20,785 bases of DNA from Cylindrobasidium torrendii FP15055 ss-10. Lineage: Eukaryota > Basidiomycota > Agaricomycetes > Agaricales > Physalacriaceae. The translations under genes were made by a program, and so were the position numbers. This document shows positions 8,561-20,152 of this stretch, piece after piece (the first letter of the stretch is position 1; each line of letters starts with the position of its first letter). The stretch spans positions 7,593 through 28,377 of the forward strand of contig KN880683.1 in NCBI GenBank assembly GCA_000934385.1. The letters run 5' to 3'. Below the pieces are notes generated by a model. That model had not been told where the DNA came from. It saw nothing but the letters and a program-made list of their open reading frames with translations, and ran no database searches.

Positions 8561-11500
8561 ATGCGGCTGCTCAATGCAGCGCTTCTCGCGCTCTGTGGCC
8601 TGGTCTCGGCGTTGACGGAAGCGGACGTCGGCGTTGTGGATTGGCACAAACAGTTCGTCGGTGTACCTCTCTCGGCATCCCCAGCAACCGCGCCTGTATT
8701 TCATCGGGTCGGACAGAAGGCCACAAGGAGTGTAATTTTGACCGCGACCGAGGCGAACGTACTGGCTGGACTGAATCCGGTAAATGGATCAATAGGTGCG
8801 TACCAAAGGATTCACGGAAACTCAATATTGAAGCATTGTAGACTGGCGACACGTATTCGAAGAGGATGATCCAATATTGGCGTTCACAAAACATGGTGAT
8901 GGTGCGTGTCAAGGTTGGCCCTTGACCACATCTAACGCGCATAACAGTTGCAGTGTCACTTTCCGGCCCAGGAGGCGCAACACTTCGCGTATTTGACGTG
9001 TTGAATGGCGACCTCTTCATCGAGAAACGTCTGCATCGACCAGACGCTGGCCAACCAGTCAAAGTCACTGCACCCATCATCATTACGGAGGACTTCGAAT
9101 TCATAACACTCACTAATGGACATACGGTTACATACGTTACGCGTGATGCAGAGAGCAAGTGGACTTGGACAGCAGAGGATCAAGGGTGCGTAGCTGTGAT
9201 GCACAACTGCATTGATTGACCCTTCGCAGGTCGCTAGTCATGTATACACAACTTGTATCCACGCCGGCTGCGTTCTACGTCGTTGCTTTGGCCAAATCCT
9301 ACGCCTCCTACACTCTCCATGTCACCGCCTTGGATCGCGACACTGGCGCCGTGCTTGCAAGCTCCGACTTTGCGTCGAACATTTATGACGAACCTGGCGT
9401 CGACCCTGTTGCACTAGTCAACAAGGGAACCGCGCGGATTGCTTGGTACGAATCCAATGGCATTAAGTCCTTTGCGCTATCCCCGAAACTCGACGACAAG
9501 CCCACTATCCTCAAGGACGTAAACTACAAGCAAGTGATGGATGTTGGTCTGGCCGCTTCTGGATACCTTGTCGCGCTCAAAACAGATAGTACCGCCCGAG
9601 TCTTCAGGTTGGAAGAAAATGGCACCTTTGGGCGCGTCTGGGAGTTTGATGGTTCGGTGCGCAATTGGCAAGAATTGGGTGGATCTTTTCTAACTCATCG
9701 ATGTGAAGGCTTCCAACTCCCGCAACTCACCTTCCAAGTACGCCGGAGGCTTCGACAAAGCTGGACAACCCTATATCACTCGCCTCTACTTTTCCCTCGC
9801 ATTCAAGTTTGCATCTGCTGAGATATACTCCCCATATCTGTCAAACGGAAAAGGTCTTGTTACCGGCTACTCCTTCCCATTCGAGACCCAGAACCATGGC
9901 ATAATCGACCAGGTAATTTCGTTGATTCCGTTGGCATATGTCGCTGAAGCCATCTTCAGATTGCCATTGACGCCGCCAATCCTTCAGAAATGCGTGTCAT
10001 TGGGCGCATCTTCCTGACCACCAGTACCGGCGCCCTTCAATTGTGGCAGCACGACAAGCTGCAGTGGACCCGCGAAGAGTCTCTTAGCACCATCGCACTT
10101 GCCGAGTTCGTTGAACTTCCAGAGAAGGTCGTCAGCCTGTCACACCACGCCGACGAAACCTACGTCGACCGCGTCCTTCGCCATATCTCGGATGCCCAGA
10201 ATCTTCCCCGCTTCCTGGCCTACTTTGCGCGCAGGTTTGCCACAGGTTCTTACGCCTCGGCATCATCCGCTGTTTTACAAGACGGTTCGCTTTGGCGAGA
10301 CACCTTTGGCTTCAAGCAAATTATTCTGGCTGCGACACGACATGGCAAGCTATTCGCCCTTGATTCAAGTAGCGGCGACATCATCTGGAGTAAAATGTTG
10401 GATTTGGGCTGGGCAGCAGAAATTGGGGGCGCCCATGCGCCATTCAAACTCTTTGTGACACAAACGGTCAATGAGGGCAATCCCCCCGAGGCTGTTTTAG
10501 TCACCCATCGGACGTCGAGTAATGTAAGCAGACTCCCCAGTAGACGGACTTGTGCTGATACTGTGCAGGGTATCACGGACACTGTCGTTTTCAACTTCAA
10601 TACATTGAATGGCCAAGATATGGGCAATCAAGCTACACGCGCCGCGCCAATGCTCAAAGGCATTGACATCGAGGACAAGGCGCTCGGCGCTTTCCTCGAA
10701 GATAGAACTCGGGCTGTGCTCACTTTGGACAAGAACCTGAAGGTATGTTGTAGATGGGCGAAAGAAACATGATCTGACTTCTACCAGATCCACAGGTTTC
10801 CTCAGGCTGAAGCGACCGACAAGTTGCTCAAGAATGCGTCCCATACGTTACACTTCCCAGTACAGACCGGCAATACTCTTGCTGGCTATCGCATCACCGA
10901 ACAACTTGAGGCCGAGCGTATTTGGGCGTTCACTTTGACCGAGTACGAGCAAATTCTCGAGTTTATCCCAGCCACCCGCGGGCCCGTTGCATCCTATGGC
11001 AAAGTGCTTGGCGACCGGACTACATTGTACAAGTACCTCAACCCACGTCTGTTTGTTCTCCTTACTCAAGCGGCTACTGGGACGTGTGGAATTTCCCTCA
11101 TTGACGCAGTCAAGGGCGCCGAGGTGTATCGTGCCACTGTACCCGCGAACGCTGGTGCATGCGACATCAAGGCAACGTTTGCGGAGAACTGGTTGGTGTA
11201 CCACCATTATGATGAAGAATTCACAACGGGCCAGACGAAGGGATACCGACTTGTCAGCGTAGAGTTTTACGAGGGACAGGGCGTGGATGACAAGACGTCC
11301 AGGTGTGTACATTCCTGTTGAAGCAGATGCGCGATACTTAGCGGCTATCATAGCTCGGACATGTCTGCCTTTGACAAGGACTTGACAAACCTACACTACT
11401 ATGAGCAAACATACGTGTTTCCCCATGGGGTCACCGCGATGGCGACTACGACAACCAAATTTGGGATCACGTCCAAGGATCTCATTGTGGCATTGGAGAC

Positions 11501-11888
11501 CGACAAAATCCAGGCGATACCGCGCAGACTACTCAATCCCAGGCGGCCAAATCGCAAACTTACGACCGAGGAGCAAGAGGAGGGGCTCATTCCTTATGAT
11601 GCCCTTCTTGGTATCGACCCCCGCCGCACCCTTTCTCATCAACAACGCGTTGCCCAAGTCGCCCTCCTCAAGGCATCACCGACACTGCTTGAATCGACAA
11701 GCTTAGTGTTTGCTGCTGGCCTCGATTTGTTCGTGACGCGCGTTGCTCCCAGCCGGACGTTCGATGTGTTGAATGAGAACTTCAACAAGGTGCAGCTAGT
11801 GGGGATTGTGGCAGCGCTGGGTCTGGCGATTGTGATAACAAGACCAATCGTGAGGAATAAGAAGTTGAGGGAGAGATGGTACGCGTAG
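8561..11888 (+). CDS. EMC1: ER membrane protein complex subunit 1 (EMC1)
   Basis: Predicted exons are 8561-8795, 8842-8901, 8948-9185, 9230-9656, 9709-9912, 9960-10523, 10569-10742, 10788-11302 and 11342-11888, giving 987 residues (human EMC1 is about 993). It is the large subunit of the EMC, an ER insertase for tail-anchored and multipass proteins. Evidence includes a signal peptide (MRLLNAALLALCGLVSAL), then VGVVDWHKQFVGV and LTATEANVLAGLNP leading into DWRHV, as in the lumenal beta-propeller start of EMC1. The C-terminal domain (DUF1620, PF07774) ends with FAAGLDLFVTRVAPSRTFDVL, one membrane helix at about residues 956-974 and a short basic tail. Introns are 39-52 nt; the last, 39 nt, is very short. 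The intron at 9657-9708 uses an AAG acceptor after a CTAAC branch site and is the least certain junction. The intron at 10524-10568 (45 nt) is in frame without stops. The two hydrolase paralogues flank the gene. Confidence 0.93.
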
Positions 11889-12166
11889 GGCGGACCAGGT
11901 ATATAGGTTGGATAGAGAATGCAACCAGGAAACCCCACCATTTGCCAGTGTGAAGCTGACCGACAGGTAGCTCTTCTCATCTGCGTTGAATTCTGGATAT
12001 TGTTTTCCCTCCCACGAAAACCAACTTGATGTAGTGCCGTGGCCCGTGGCCTTGAAGACGTTCACTGTGTAATCATGATGCCGCAAGCAAATGTTTGCCG
12101 CACGCAAAGCCTGCGCGAAGCTTCGCACTCCTTAGACAGCTTCCGTCATGGCTCTACGCTATCAAG
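11889..12166. other. Gap between EMC1 and hydrolase paralogue 2
   Basis: EMC1 3' flank and upstream region of the next gene. No open frame with a recognisable product, repeat or RNA gene was seen. Confidence 0.5.
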
Positions 12167-12174
12167 TATAAAAG
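12167..12174 (+). promoter_or_regulatory. TATA box of hydrolase paralogue 2
   Basis: TATAAAAG is a near-consensus TATA box 54 nt upstream of the ATG at 12221. The leader between them is CA-rich and short. Confidence 0.6.
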
Positions 12175-12220
12175 GTGACAGACGAATCATTGGCATCTCA
12201 CAAATCCAAATCCCCCAACC

Positions 12221-13522
12221 ATGGCCTCCTACACCGACTTGAATATCCCTCGCTCAACTTCCACTGTTACCGTCAAGGCAATGGACCTGGCGGCTGCAGG
12301 CTGCAGTGTCCCAGCCTCGTGGTTCTTTGAGCCTGTTCTCCCTGGAAACGACGCCCTGCGCAAGTTGACGATCTACGCTTTCCTTATTGAACATCCTACG
12401 CAGGGTCGCGTCCTTTTTGATTTGGGACTCCGCAAGGATGAGGCGGGATTCTCTCCAGCGATACAGGCATTTGGACAGCAAATGCGCCCAAACTATGGGC
12501 TGGCGGCGGATGATGATGCCGCGGGACGTCTTGTGGCGGAGAATGTTTCCTTGGAGAGCGTGAAGGCTGTCATTTGGAGGCAAGTTGTTTGTTTCAATGG
12601 AAGCCCCTTTGCATTTCTAATTAGTGTTTGCTCGTCTAGCCATACTCATTTAGACCATACTGGTGCGTACTTTCGGGCTCCGAAATTATGGCGGTCGAGT
12701 CCTAATGCGCGTTTTAGGCGATATGTCGACCTTTCCAGGATCCACCGACCTCGTTGTTGGGCCTGGCGCAGACCTGAGGACTTACCCACAATATCCCGAG
12801 GCGACGCTGGTTGAAAGCGATACTGCGTAGGTGTCTATACCCTTGATCCCATGTTTGTTTCTCATTCGTCTCCATTAGTGGACGCACTGTCACGGAACTG
12901 TCCTTCAAGGATACAAAATTGAAGATTGCTGATCTGGAAGCCATCGACTATTTTAATGACGGTAGTCTTTATATCCTCAACACGCCCGGTGTAAGTATTA
13001 CTCCTCTCATTCTTTCCTCACCGCCGGGCTCATTCTTCGATACAGCACTGTCTAGGCCATATTTGCGCCCTCGCACGCACGACGTCGGATTCTTTCGTGC
13101 TCCTTGGAGGGGATATCTGCCACCATCCTGGCCAGTTACGCCCGACGACGGCCATCCACAAGTCCTACCCATGCCCCTTCCATATCCTGGACTCTGCTCA
13201 CAAGAACGTCTCTCCTGCCCACTTCACCCCTCACGACTCCAACGGCCAGTTCGACTTGGCTCACCGTACGACGCCAATGTTCGAAATTTGCGCTGCGAAT
13301 CGTCCGGAATATCTGGAGGCGAGGGAGTCCTTGCGCAAGGCGACAGCGCTAGATGCATCCCCAGACATCTTAACGCTGGCGGCGCACGATACAACGGTCA
13401 AAGGGGTGATTGATGAGTTCCCTCTATCCGTCAACGAGTGGAAAGAGAAGGGTTGGAAGGAGCGGGTTGTGTGGGCCTTCCTCGAGAAGGAGAGCCCGGC
13501 ATTCATCTTTGAGGAGGAATAG
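12221..13522 (+). CDS. Metallo-beta-lactamase-fold hydrolase (lactonase-like), paralogue 2
   Basis: Predicted exons are 12221-12579, 12640-12662, 12718-12826, 12879-12990 and 13046-13522, giving 359 residues. Exons 2-4 are 23, 109 and 112 nt, exactly as in the paralogue at 6572-7920, and by eye about two thirds of residues agree. All metal ligands are present: SHTHLDHTGD (His121, His123, Asp125, His126), HCLGH (His206), GGDICHH (Asp224) and AHD (His315). It should be an active binuclear-metal hydrolase of the lactonase type, substrate unknown. Intron 1 begins GCAAGT, the usual form of a GC-AG intron; the paralogue has a GT there. Only this junction restores the motif WSHTHLDH, so I am fairly sure of it. 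The acceptor at 13045 was chosen over one 10 nt downstream because it keeps the frame and gives TPGHCLGH. Exon 1 is 63 nt shorter than in the paralogue. Confidence 0.88.
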
Positions 13523-13942
13523 GAAAATGTGTACCTACTTCTGCAGCGCCAACGTCAGGCTCGAATATCAAATCAGTCCTACTCAGTATTGGATTTGGGA
13601 CCTTTGGGTTATGTATATCAGAACAGACTTAGACGATCGAAGAAACGATCGCATTGAGGAACTGCTGAGCAAGCTTGCCGACACGATTGGGCCTTGGTAC
13701 GACGATACATATGCACTTACATCCGCGCGCAGAATTGCCTCGTCGGAATGCTCAGCGCAGCGGCTCTCTTGATCATTTTCCAATGCTCCAGCCTCAAGCA
13801 GGCCAGGCGGGATAAAACCAAGATTTAATAGAGCTAATCGATAATCGACTGGTGACCGCGGAAGAACGGTCCCAATCCCGGTAGTGCGGCTGATGCTTGA
13901 TTATTCATTCTGTGATTATACATGCCATTCCACTAGGGCAGG
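13523..13942. other. Gap between hydrolase 2 and OYE promoter
   Basis: This is the 3' flank of the hydrolase and the upstream region of the OYE gene. A 53-codon frame at 13611-13772 (contains DRIEELLSKLADTIGPWYDD) has a start and stop but no known relative. A CGATCG pair at 13634-13651 flanks a 6-nt spacer. Neither is convincing as a gene or element. Confidence 0.4.
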
Positions 13943-13949
13943 TATATAA
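13943..13949 (+). promoter_or_regulatory. TATA box of OYE gene
   Basis: TATATAA lies 65 nt upstream of the ATG at 14008, a spacing like that of the other TATA-bearing genes here. Confidence 0.55.
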
Positions 13950-14007
13950 CCTATGGGTAGACAGCCTTCGTCCGCACAAATACATCCACCACCGTTGCTT
14001 CGAAACC

Positions 14008-15319
<1,312 letters not shown>

Positions 15320-16239
15320 GAAGAAACATCCTATTCTGAGTACCGAGGGGTACATACCCAGAAGCGAAAGGAAGCCAAACACTCGAGTTCAAGGTGCCTG
15401 TATCACCATCGGTTAGGCCATACAAAATACCATAGATGTTATTGAGTGTAATAATACCATTTCACACCGTCTTGGCGGCCCTCAACTTGGAACCGACTGT
15501 ATACAGATATTGCTACGCGTTTGTATTTGTAGATTGGGGCCAGTCTATTGTCTCCTACGAGGAGGATATTCAGAGGGTGTTGACACGAGTGAATTTGTGT
15601 GGTCTCAAGTCTGCAGAAGAACCAAAGGAGCCGCAGCTCTTCACCCGCTTGACTCAGGCAGATGTTTTTGGCAAGTAAATGATTGGATTGGGAAGGAGGT
15701 ACAGGACAGTAGGATATATCTGGTAGCCATGTCAGCACGAGAACGAACGATAGACGCGAGAAGGGATCAGATGGCTGTTCTTAGTTTTTTTGTATTGGTT
15801 TTTCTCCATCGTGGAGTCGGATATCGTGGAATTTCGCATCATGAAGGGGCAGGGATGGGGTACTCACAAGAGGGTGGGAGACTTGGAAGGAGGCTATCGG
15901 TCGGGAAGTGTGATATCTGGAAACGTCGTAAGCAAAAAATTTATTGAGAACGCGATGAAGTATCAGTGGTGCACAAAAATTGAGTTTGGCTGTGCGTTGC
16001 CTATCGTCAAAGCGTTGCTACGACTGGGGCGGCAAGAGCTCATCAGGGATGGAGGGCGCGGAGGAGATACTCACAGAAGATGAAGGCAAAGATGCAGAAA
16101 AGAACTGTGTGATCGAGAAATTTATAGTTACCCGAGAGCGTGGGAAAAAGTGTGACACAACTTAGTCATCCCAAGTCACTTGGGCATTTGGATCTTACCA
16201 CGACTGCAAACGCCAGCGCCCTTACGTTTGGCAGGTATA
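15320..16239. other. Gap between OYE and SF3B1 genes
   Basis: About 920 nt hold no recognised gene. An 80-codon frame at 15436-15678 (+) ends in a rather protein-like run (GLKSAEEPKEPQLFTRLTQA) but has no known relative. On the minus strand there is a TATAAAT-like element near 16120, a GTGAGT donor near 16065 with an acceptor about 50 nt on, and another GTGAGT donor near 15870. These could mark a short spliced transcript, but no convincing start codon joins them. The right part must include the SF3B1 promoter. Confidence 0.4.
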
Positions 16240-19200
16240 ATGTCTCCTCCTGGGTCACCTCGACTCGTAGACTCATTCTCAGTTCCGAAAGACGTCCTCA
16301 AGGAATTTGAGGATCTCGCCGAGGAAGAAAACTATGACCCATTCGCCGAAACCGCCTCCAAGAGGCAGATTGCCTCGCGCCAGGGCGACTACCACAACCG
16401 CCGCTTCGAACGCGTTGCCGTAGAGAGCGCTGATGCATTCAAAGCCGCCGAGGACGGCACTGAAGTAGAGGGAGGCTACAAGGAAGCCATGCGGCTCTCG
16501 CGGCTCGAGCAGGAAGAAGCCCGTGTACATCGTGCCATCCAGGAGAAAGAGAGGGAGGACCGCGAAGCCGGAAAAGAGAAGATGGATCTCGACCGAACCC
16601 CACCCGCAGCGGAGATGGCAGATGTCGCTGCAGAACTCGAGGCTGCACAGGCCCTCGCAGAGTCCATGGCCGGATCGAAACGCAAGCGTCGCTGGGACGA
16701 GGAGCCAGATGCAGCACCGGCTGACAAGACCGAAGAAACTGCTGCTGCTCCCAAGAAGCGCAAGTCGCGCTGGGATGCGGCGCCAGCCGATGAACCAGCT
16801 GCTCCCGCCCCTGCTGCAGCACCTGTCAAGCGCTCTCGTTGGGATCAGACACCAGTGCAACAAGACACGCCTATGATTCCTATCATTATGAACGCGCCTG
16901 GAGTTATGCAGGACGACAAACACAACCGATACCTCACCGACGAAGAACTCGACCTGCTTCTGCCACCAACCGGCTATGCTATCGTCACCGCACCTCCCGG
17001 TTATGCACCTTCTGTCGCCCCGCGTCGGTTTGCCGCTTCTATGTCCACCGAGATTGGCGGTTTCCAGATTCAAGAAAGCTCAGACGCCGCTGCCGTCGCT
17101 GCTGCAGCCGGGCTTGCACCCGAGTTGCCCACCGAAATCCCTGGAGTTGGCGCACTTGCATTTTTCAAGCCTGAAGACGCGCAATATTTCGCCAAAATCA
17201 TGAAAGAGGAGGACGAAACGGAGCTGTCGGTTGACGAGATGAAGGAGCGCAAAATCATGCGCCTGCTACTCAAAATCAAGAACGGAACGCCACCTGTGCG
17301 CAAGACTGCTTTGCGCCAAATTACGGACAAGGCCCGGGACTTTGGTGCTGGCCCACTGTTCGACAAGATTTTGCCCTTGCTTATGGAACGTTCGCTCGAG
17401 GACCAAGAGCGGCACTTGCTTGTCAAAGTCATCGACCGTGTCCTCTACAAGCTGGATGATCTTGTACGACCGTATGTTCACAAGATTCTCGTTGTCATTG
17501 AGCCACTTCTCATCGACGAGGATTACTACGCCCGTGTGGAAGGTCGGGAGATTATCTCCAACCTGTCCAAGGCTGCTGGTTTGGCACACATGATTTCCAC
17601 CATGCGTCCGGATATCGACCACGCCGATGAGTATGTGCGCAACACCACTGCCCGCGCATTCTCCGTTGTCGCCTCCGCCCTCGGTATTCCATCCCTTTTG
17701 CCCTTCCTCAAGGCCGTCTGTCGTTCGAAAAAGTCATGGCAGGCTCGTCACACCGGTATTCGCATTGTTCAACAAATCGCCATCATGATGGGTTGCGCTG
17801 TCCTGCCGCATCTCCGCAATCTTGTCGACTGTATTGGACACGGTCTCTCGGACGACCAGCAAAAAGTCCGCACGATGACTGCTCTCGGTCTGGCGGCCCT
17901 TGCGGAGGCTGCCGCGCCCTATGGTATCGAGTCGTTCGACAACGTCCTCAAACCCCTCTGGCTCGGTATTCGTCAACATCGTGGCAAGGCTCTCGCCGCA
18001 TTCCTGAAAGCCATTGGCTTCATCATACCGCTTATGGACCCCGAATACGCATCGTATTACACGAAGGAAGTCACTGTCATTCTTATCCGCGAGTTTGGCA
18101 CATCGGACGAGGAGATGAAGAAGATTGTTCTCAAGGTCGTCCAGCAGTGCGCAGCGACAGAGGGTGTGACTGGCCAGTACATCAAACAGGATATCCTCCC
18201 CGACTTCTTCAAGTCCTTCTGGATTCGCCGTATGGCCCTCGACCGCCGGAACTACAAGCAAGTAGTGGAGACTACTGTCGAGCTTTCGCAAAAGGCGGGC
18301 GTTGCCGAAATTTGCAATCGCGTTGTCAACGAGCTCAAGGACGAGGCAGAACCGTACCGCAAAATGGTTATGGAGACCATTACCAAAATTATTGCGACAC
18401 TGGGCGCTTCGGATATCGACGAGCGTCTCGAGGTCCGTCTCATTGACGGCATCATCTTCTCGTTCCAGGAGCAGACGACGGAGGACCAAGTCATGCTCGA
18501 CGGTTTCGGAACTGTTGTCAATGCCTTGGGCATTCGCGTCAAGCCGTACCTCACCCAGATTGTGTCCACCATTCTCTGGCGACTGAACAACAAAAGTGCC
18601 AAGGTCCGTCAGCAAGCGGCGGATTTGACTTCGAGGTTGGCGGTGGTCATTAAGCAATGTGGGGAGGATCAGCTTTTGAGCAAGTTGGGCTTGGTGTTGT
18701 TCGAGCAGCTGGGTGAAGAATATCCGGATACGCTGGGCAGTATCATTGCGGCGGAGGGTGCCATTGCCAATGTTGTTGGAATGACGCAGATGAACCCGCC
18801 TGTCAAGGATCTTCGTGAGTCATCCTCTTCTAACATATTTCCTGCTTCTCACCATTATTTTGTTAGTGCCGCGCATGACGCCCATTCTGCGCAACAGACA
18901 CGAAAAGGTGCAAGAGGCGTCTATCAATCTCATCGGTCGTATTGCGGATCGTGGTGCCGAGTTTGTGCCAGCGAGAGAGTGGATGAGGATATGTTTCGAG
19001 CTATTGGACTTGCTCAAGGCGCACAAGAAGGCTATTCGTCGTGCGGCTGTCAACTCGTTCGGTTATATTGCCAAGTCGCTTGGTCCTCAGGACGTGCTGT
19101 CCGTGCTGTTGACGAACTTGAGGGTACAGGAGCGTCAGAGTCGTGTGTGTAGTACGGTCGCGATCGCCATTGTTGCGGAAACTTGTGGACGTGAGTCCTT

Positions 19201-19795
19201 TCTCTTAATCGTGATCCTTTCGATTTCGATATTGACTGTCTTGACAGCGTTCACGTGTATCCCTGCAATCCTCAACGAGTACCGGACGGCGGAGTTGAAC
19301 GTGCGGACGGGTTGTTTGAAGGCACTCTCATTCGTCTTCGAATACGTCGGCCCTCAGAGCGCGTATTACGCCGATTCGGTGGTTACCCTCCTCGAGGATG
19401 CGCTCACGGACCGAGACCTCGTGCACAGGCAAACGGCGAGCACCATCGTCAAGCATTTGGCGCTCGGTGTGGCGGGACTTGGGTGTGAAGATGCGATGAT
19501 GCATTTGATGAACCTCGTTTGGCCAAATTGCTTCGAGACGAGTCCGCACGTTATTGGGGCGGTGATGGAGGCCATCGAGGCCATGCGTGTGACGCTGGGT
19601 CCTGGTGTGCTGCTGAGCTACGTGCTCCAGGGCCTGTTCCATCCAGCGAGGAAGGTGCGGGAGGTGTATTGGAGGGTGTACAACACGCTGTATCTTGGTG
19701 CGGAGGATGCGATGGTGCCGTTTTACCCTGATGTCAGCGAGTTGAGTGAGGGGCCGAACGATTATGGGAGACATGCGTTGGAGGTGTTTATCTGA
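16240..19795 (+). CDS. SF3B1: Splicing factor 3B subunit 1 (SF3B1 / Hsh155 / Prp10)
   Basis: Predicted exons are 16240-18814, 18867-19190 and 19248-19795, giving 1148 residues (human 1304). It is the HEAT-repeat scaffold of the U2 snRNP SF3b complex, which holds the branch-site helix; nuclear. The N-terminal part is charged and disordered, with three U2AF-ligand-type motifs around Trp152, Trp178 and Trp201 ([24 protein letters not shown]), fewer than in human. The HEAT region is strongly conserved: [11 protein letters not shown] (human R625 site), [36 protein letters not shown] (human K700 site), [69 protein letters not shown] and LVHRQTAS, ending in [14 protein letters not shown]. At the human K666 position there is Arg. 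The start is the first ATG in frame, with no clear alternative upstream. Both introns, 52 and 57 nt, lie in the 3' third. Confidence 0.95.
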
Positions 19796-20152
19796 GTGTT
19801 GTTGTGGATGTTGTTTATTTTACTTTAGTGATTGTGATATCCGGTAGTACAGTTCGTGTGTATGATATAGCTACGGAGGAAATGCTTTCGTTGAAATCAG
19901 TTTGACCACTGCACATTTTGGGGGATTCCTGACTGTAAGAAACAACGAGATGGATGGAGGCTATTTGGCGTTGGTGATGAGAACATGGAGAAACCCTGTC
20001 ATTAGAAACCCAATTATTCCTGCGCTAAAACCCTTATGTGTACTACATAGCTTAAGTACGTATAGTATGTATAGTTTGCTCGTAGCTCATGAGTAGTCAA
20101 GACAGTCCACATCCTGTGAGAATAAATTAAAGACGGAGGCCCGCGCAGAAGT
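19796..20152. other. Convergent 3' gap, SF3B1 / GH16
   Basis: These 357 nt separate the stop codons of two convergent genes. T-rich sequence follows SF3B1 and an AATAAATTAA run lies at 20121-20130. No gene or RNA was recognised. Confidence 0.5.

Noticed and set aside
13611..13772. Small 53-codon frame after hydrolase 2
   Set aside because: Protein-like composition, but no known relative, no promoter signal and it lies in the likely 3' flank; noted only under the gap.
15700..15860. Possible C/D snoRNA on the minus strand (ATGATGC ... CTGATC)
   Set aside because: Box C is imperfect and the flanks do not pair into a terminal stem.
17734..18657. 307-codon open frame antisense to SF3B1
   Set aside because: It lies wholly opposite the highly conserved HEAT repeats; the product has no family features.
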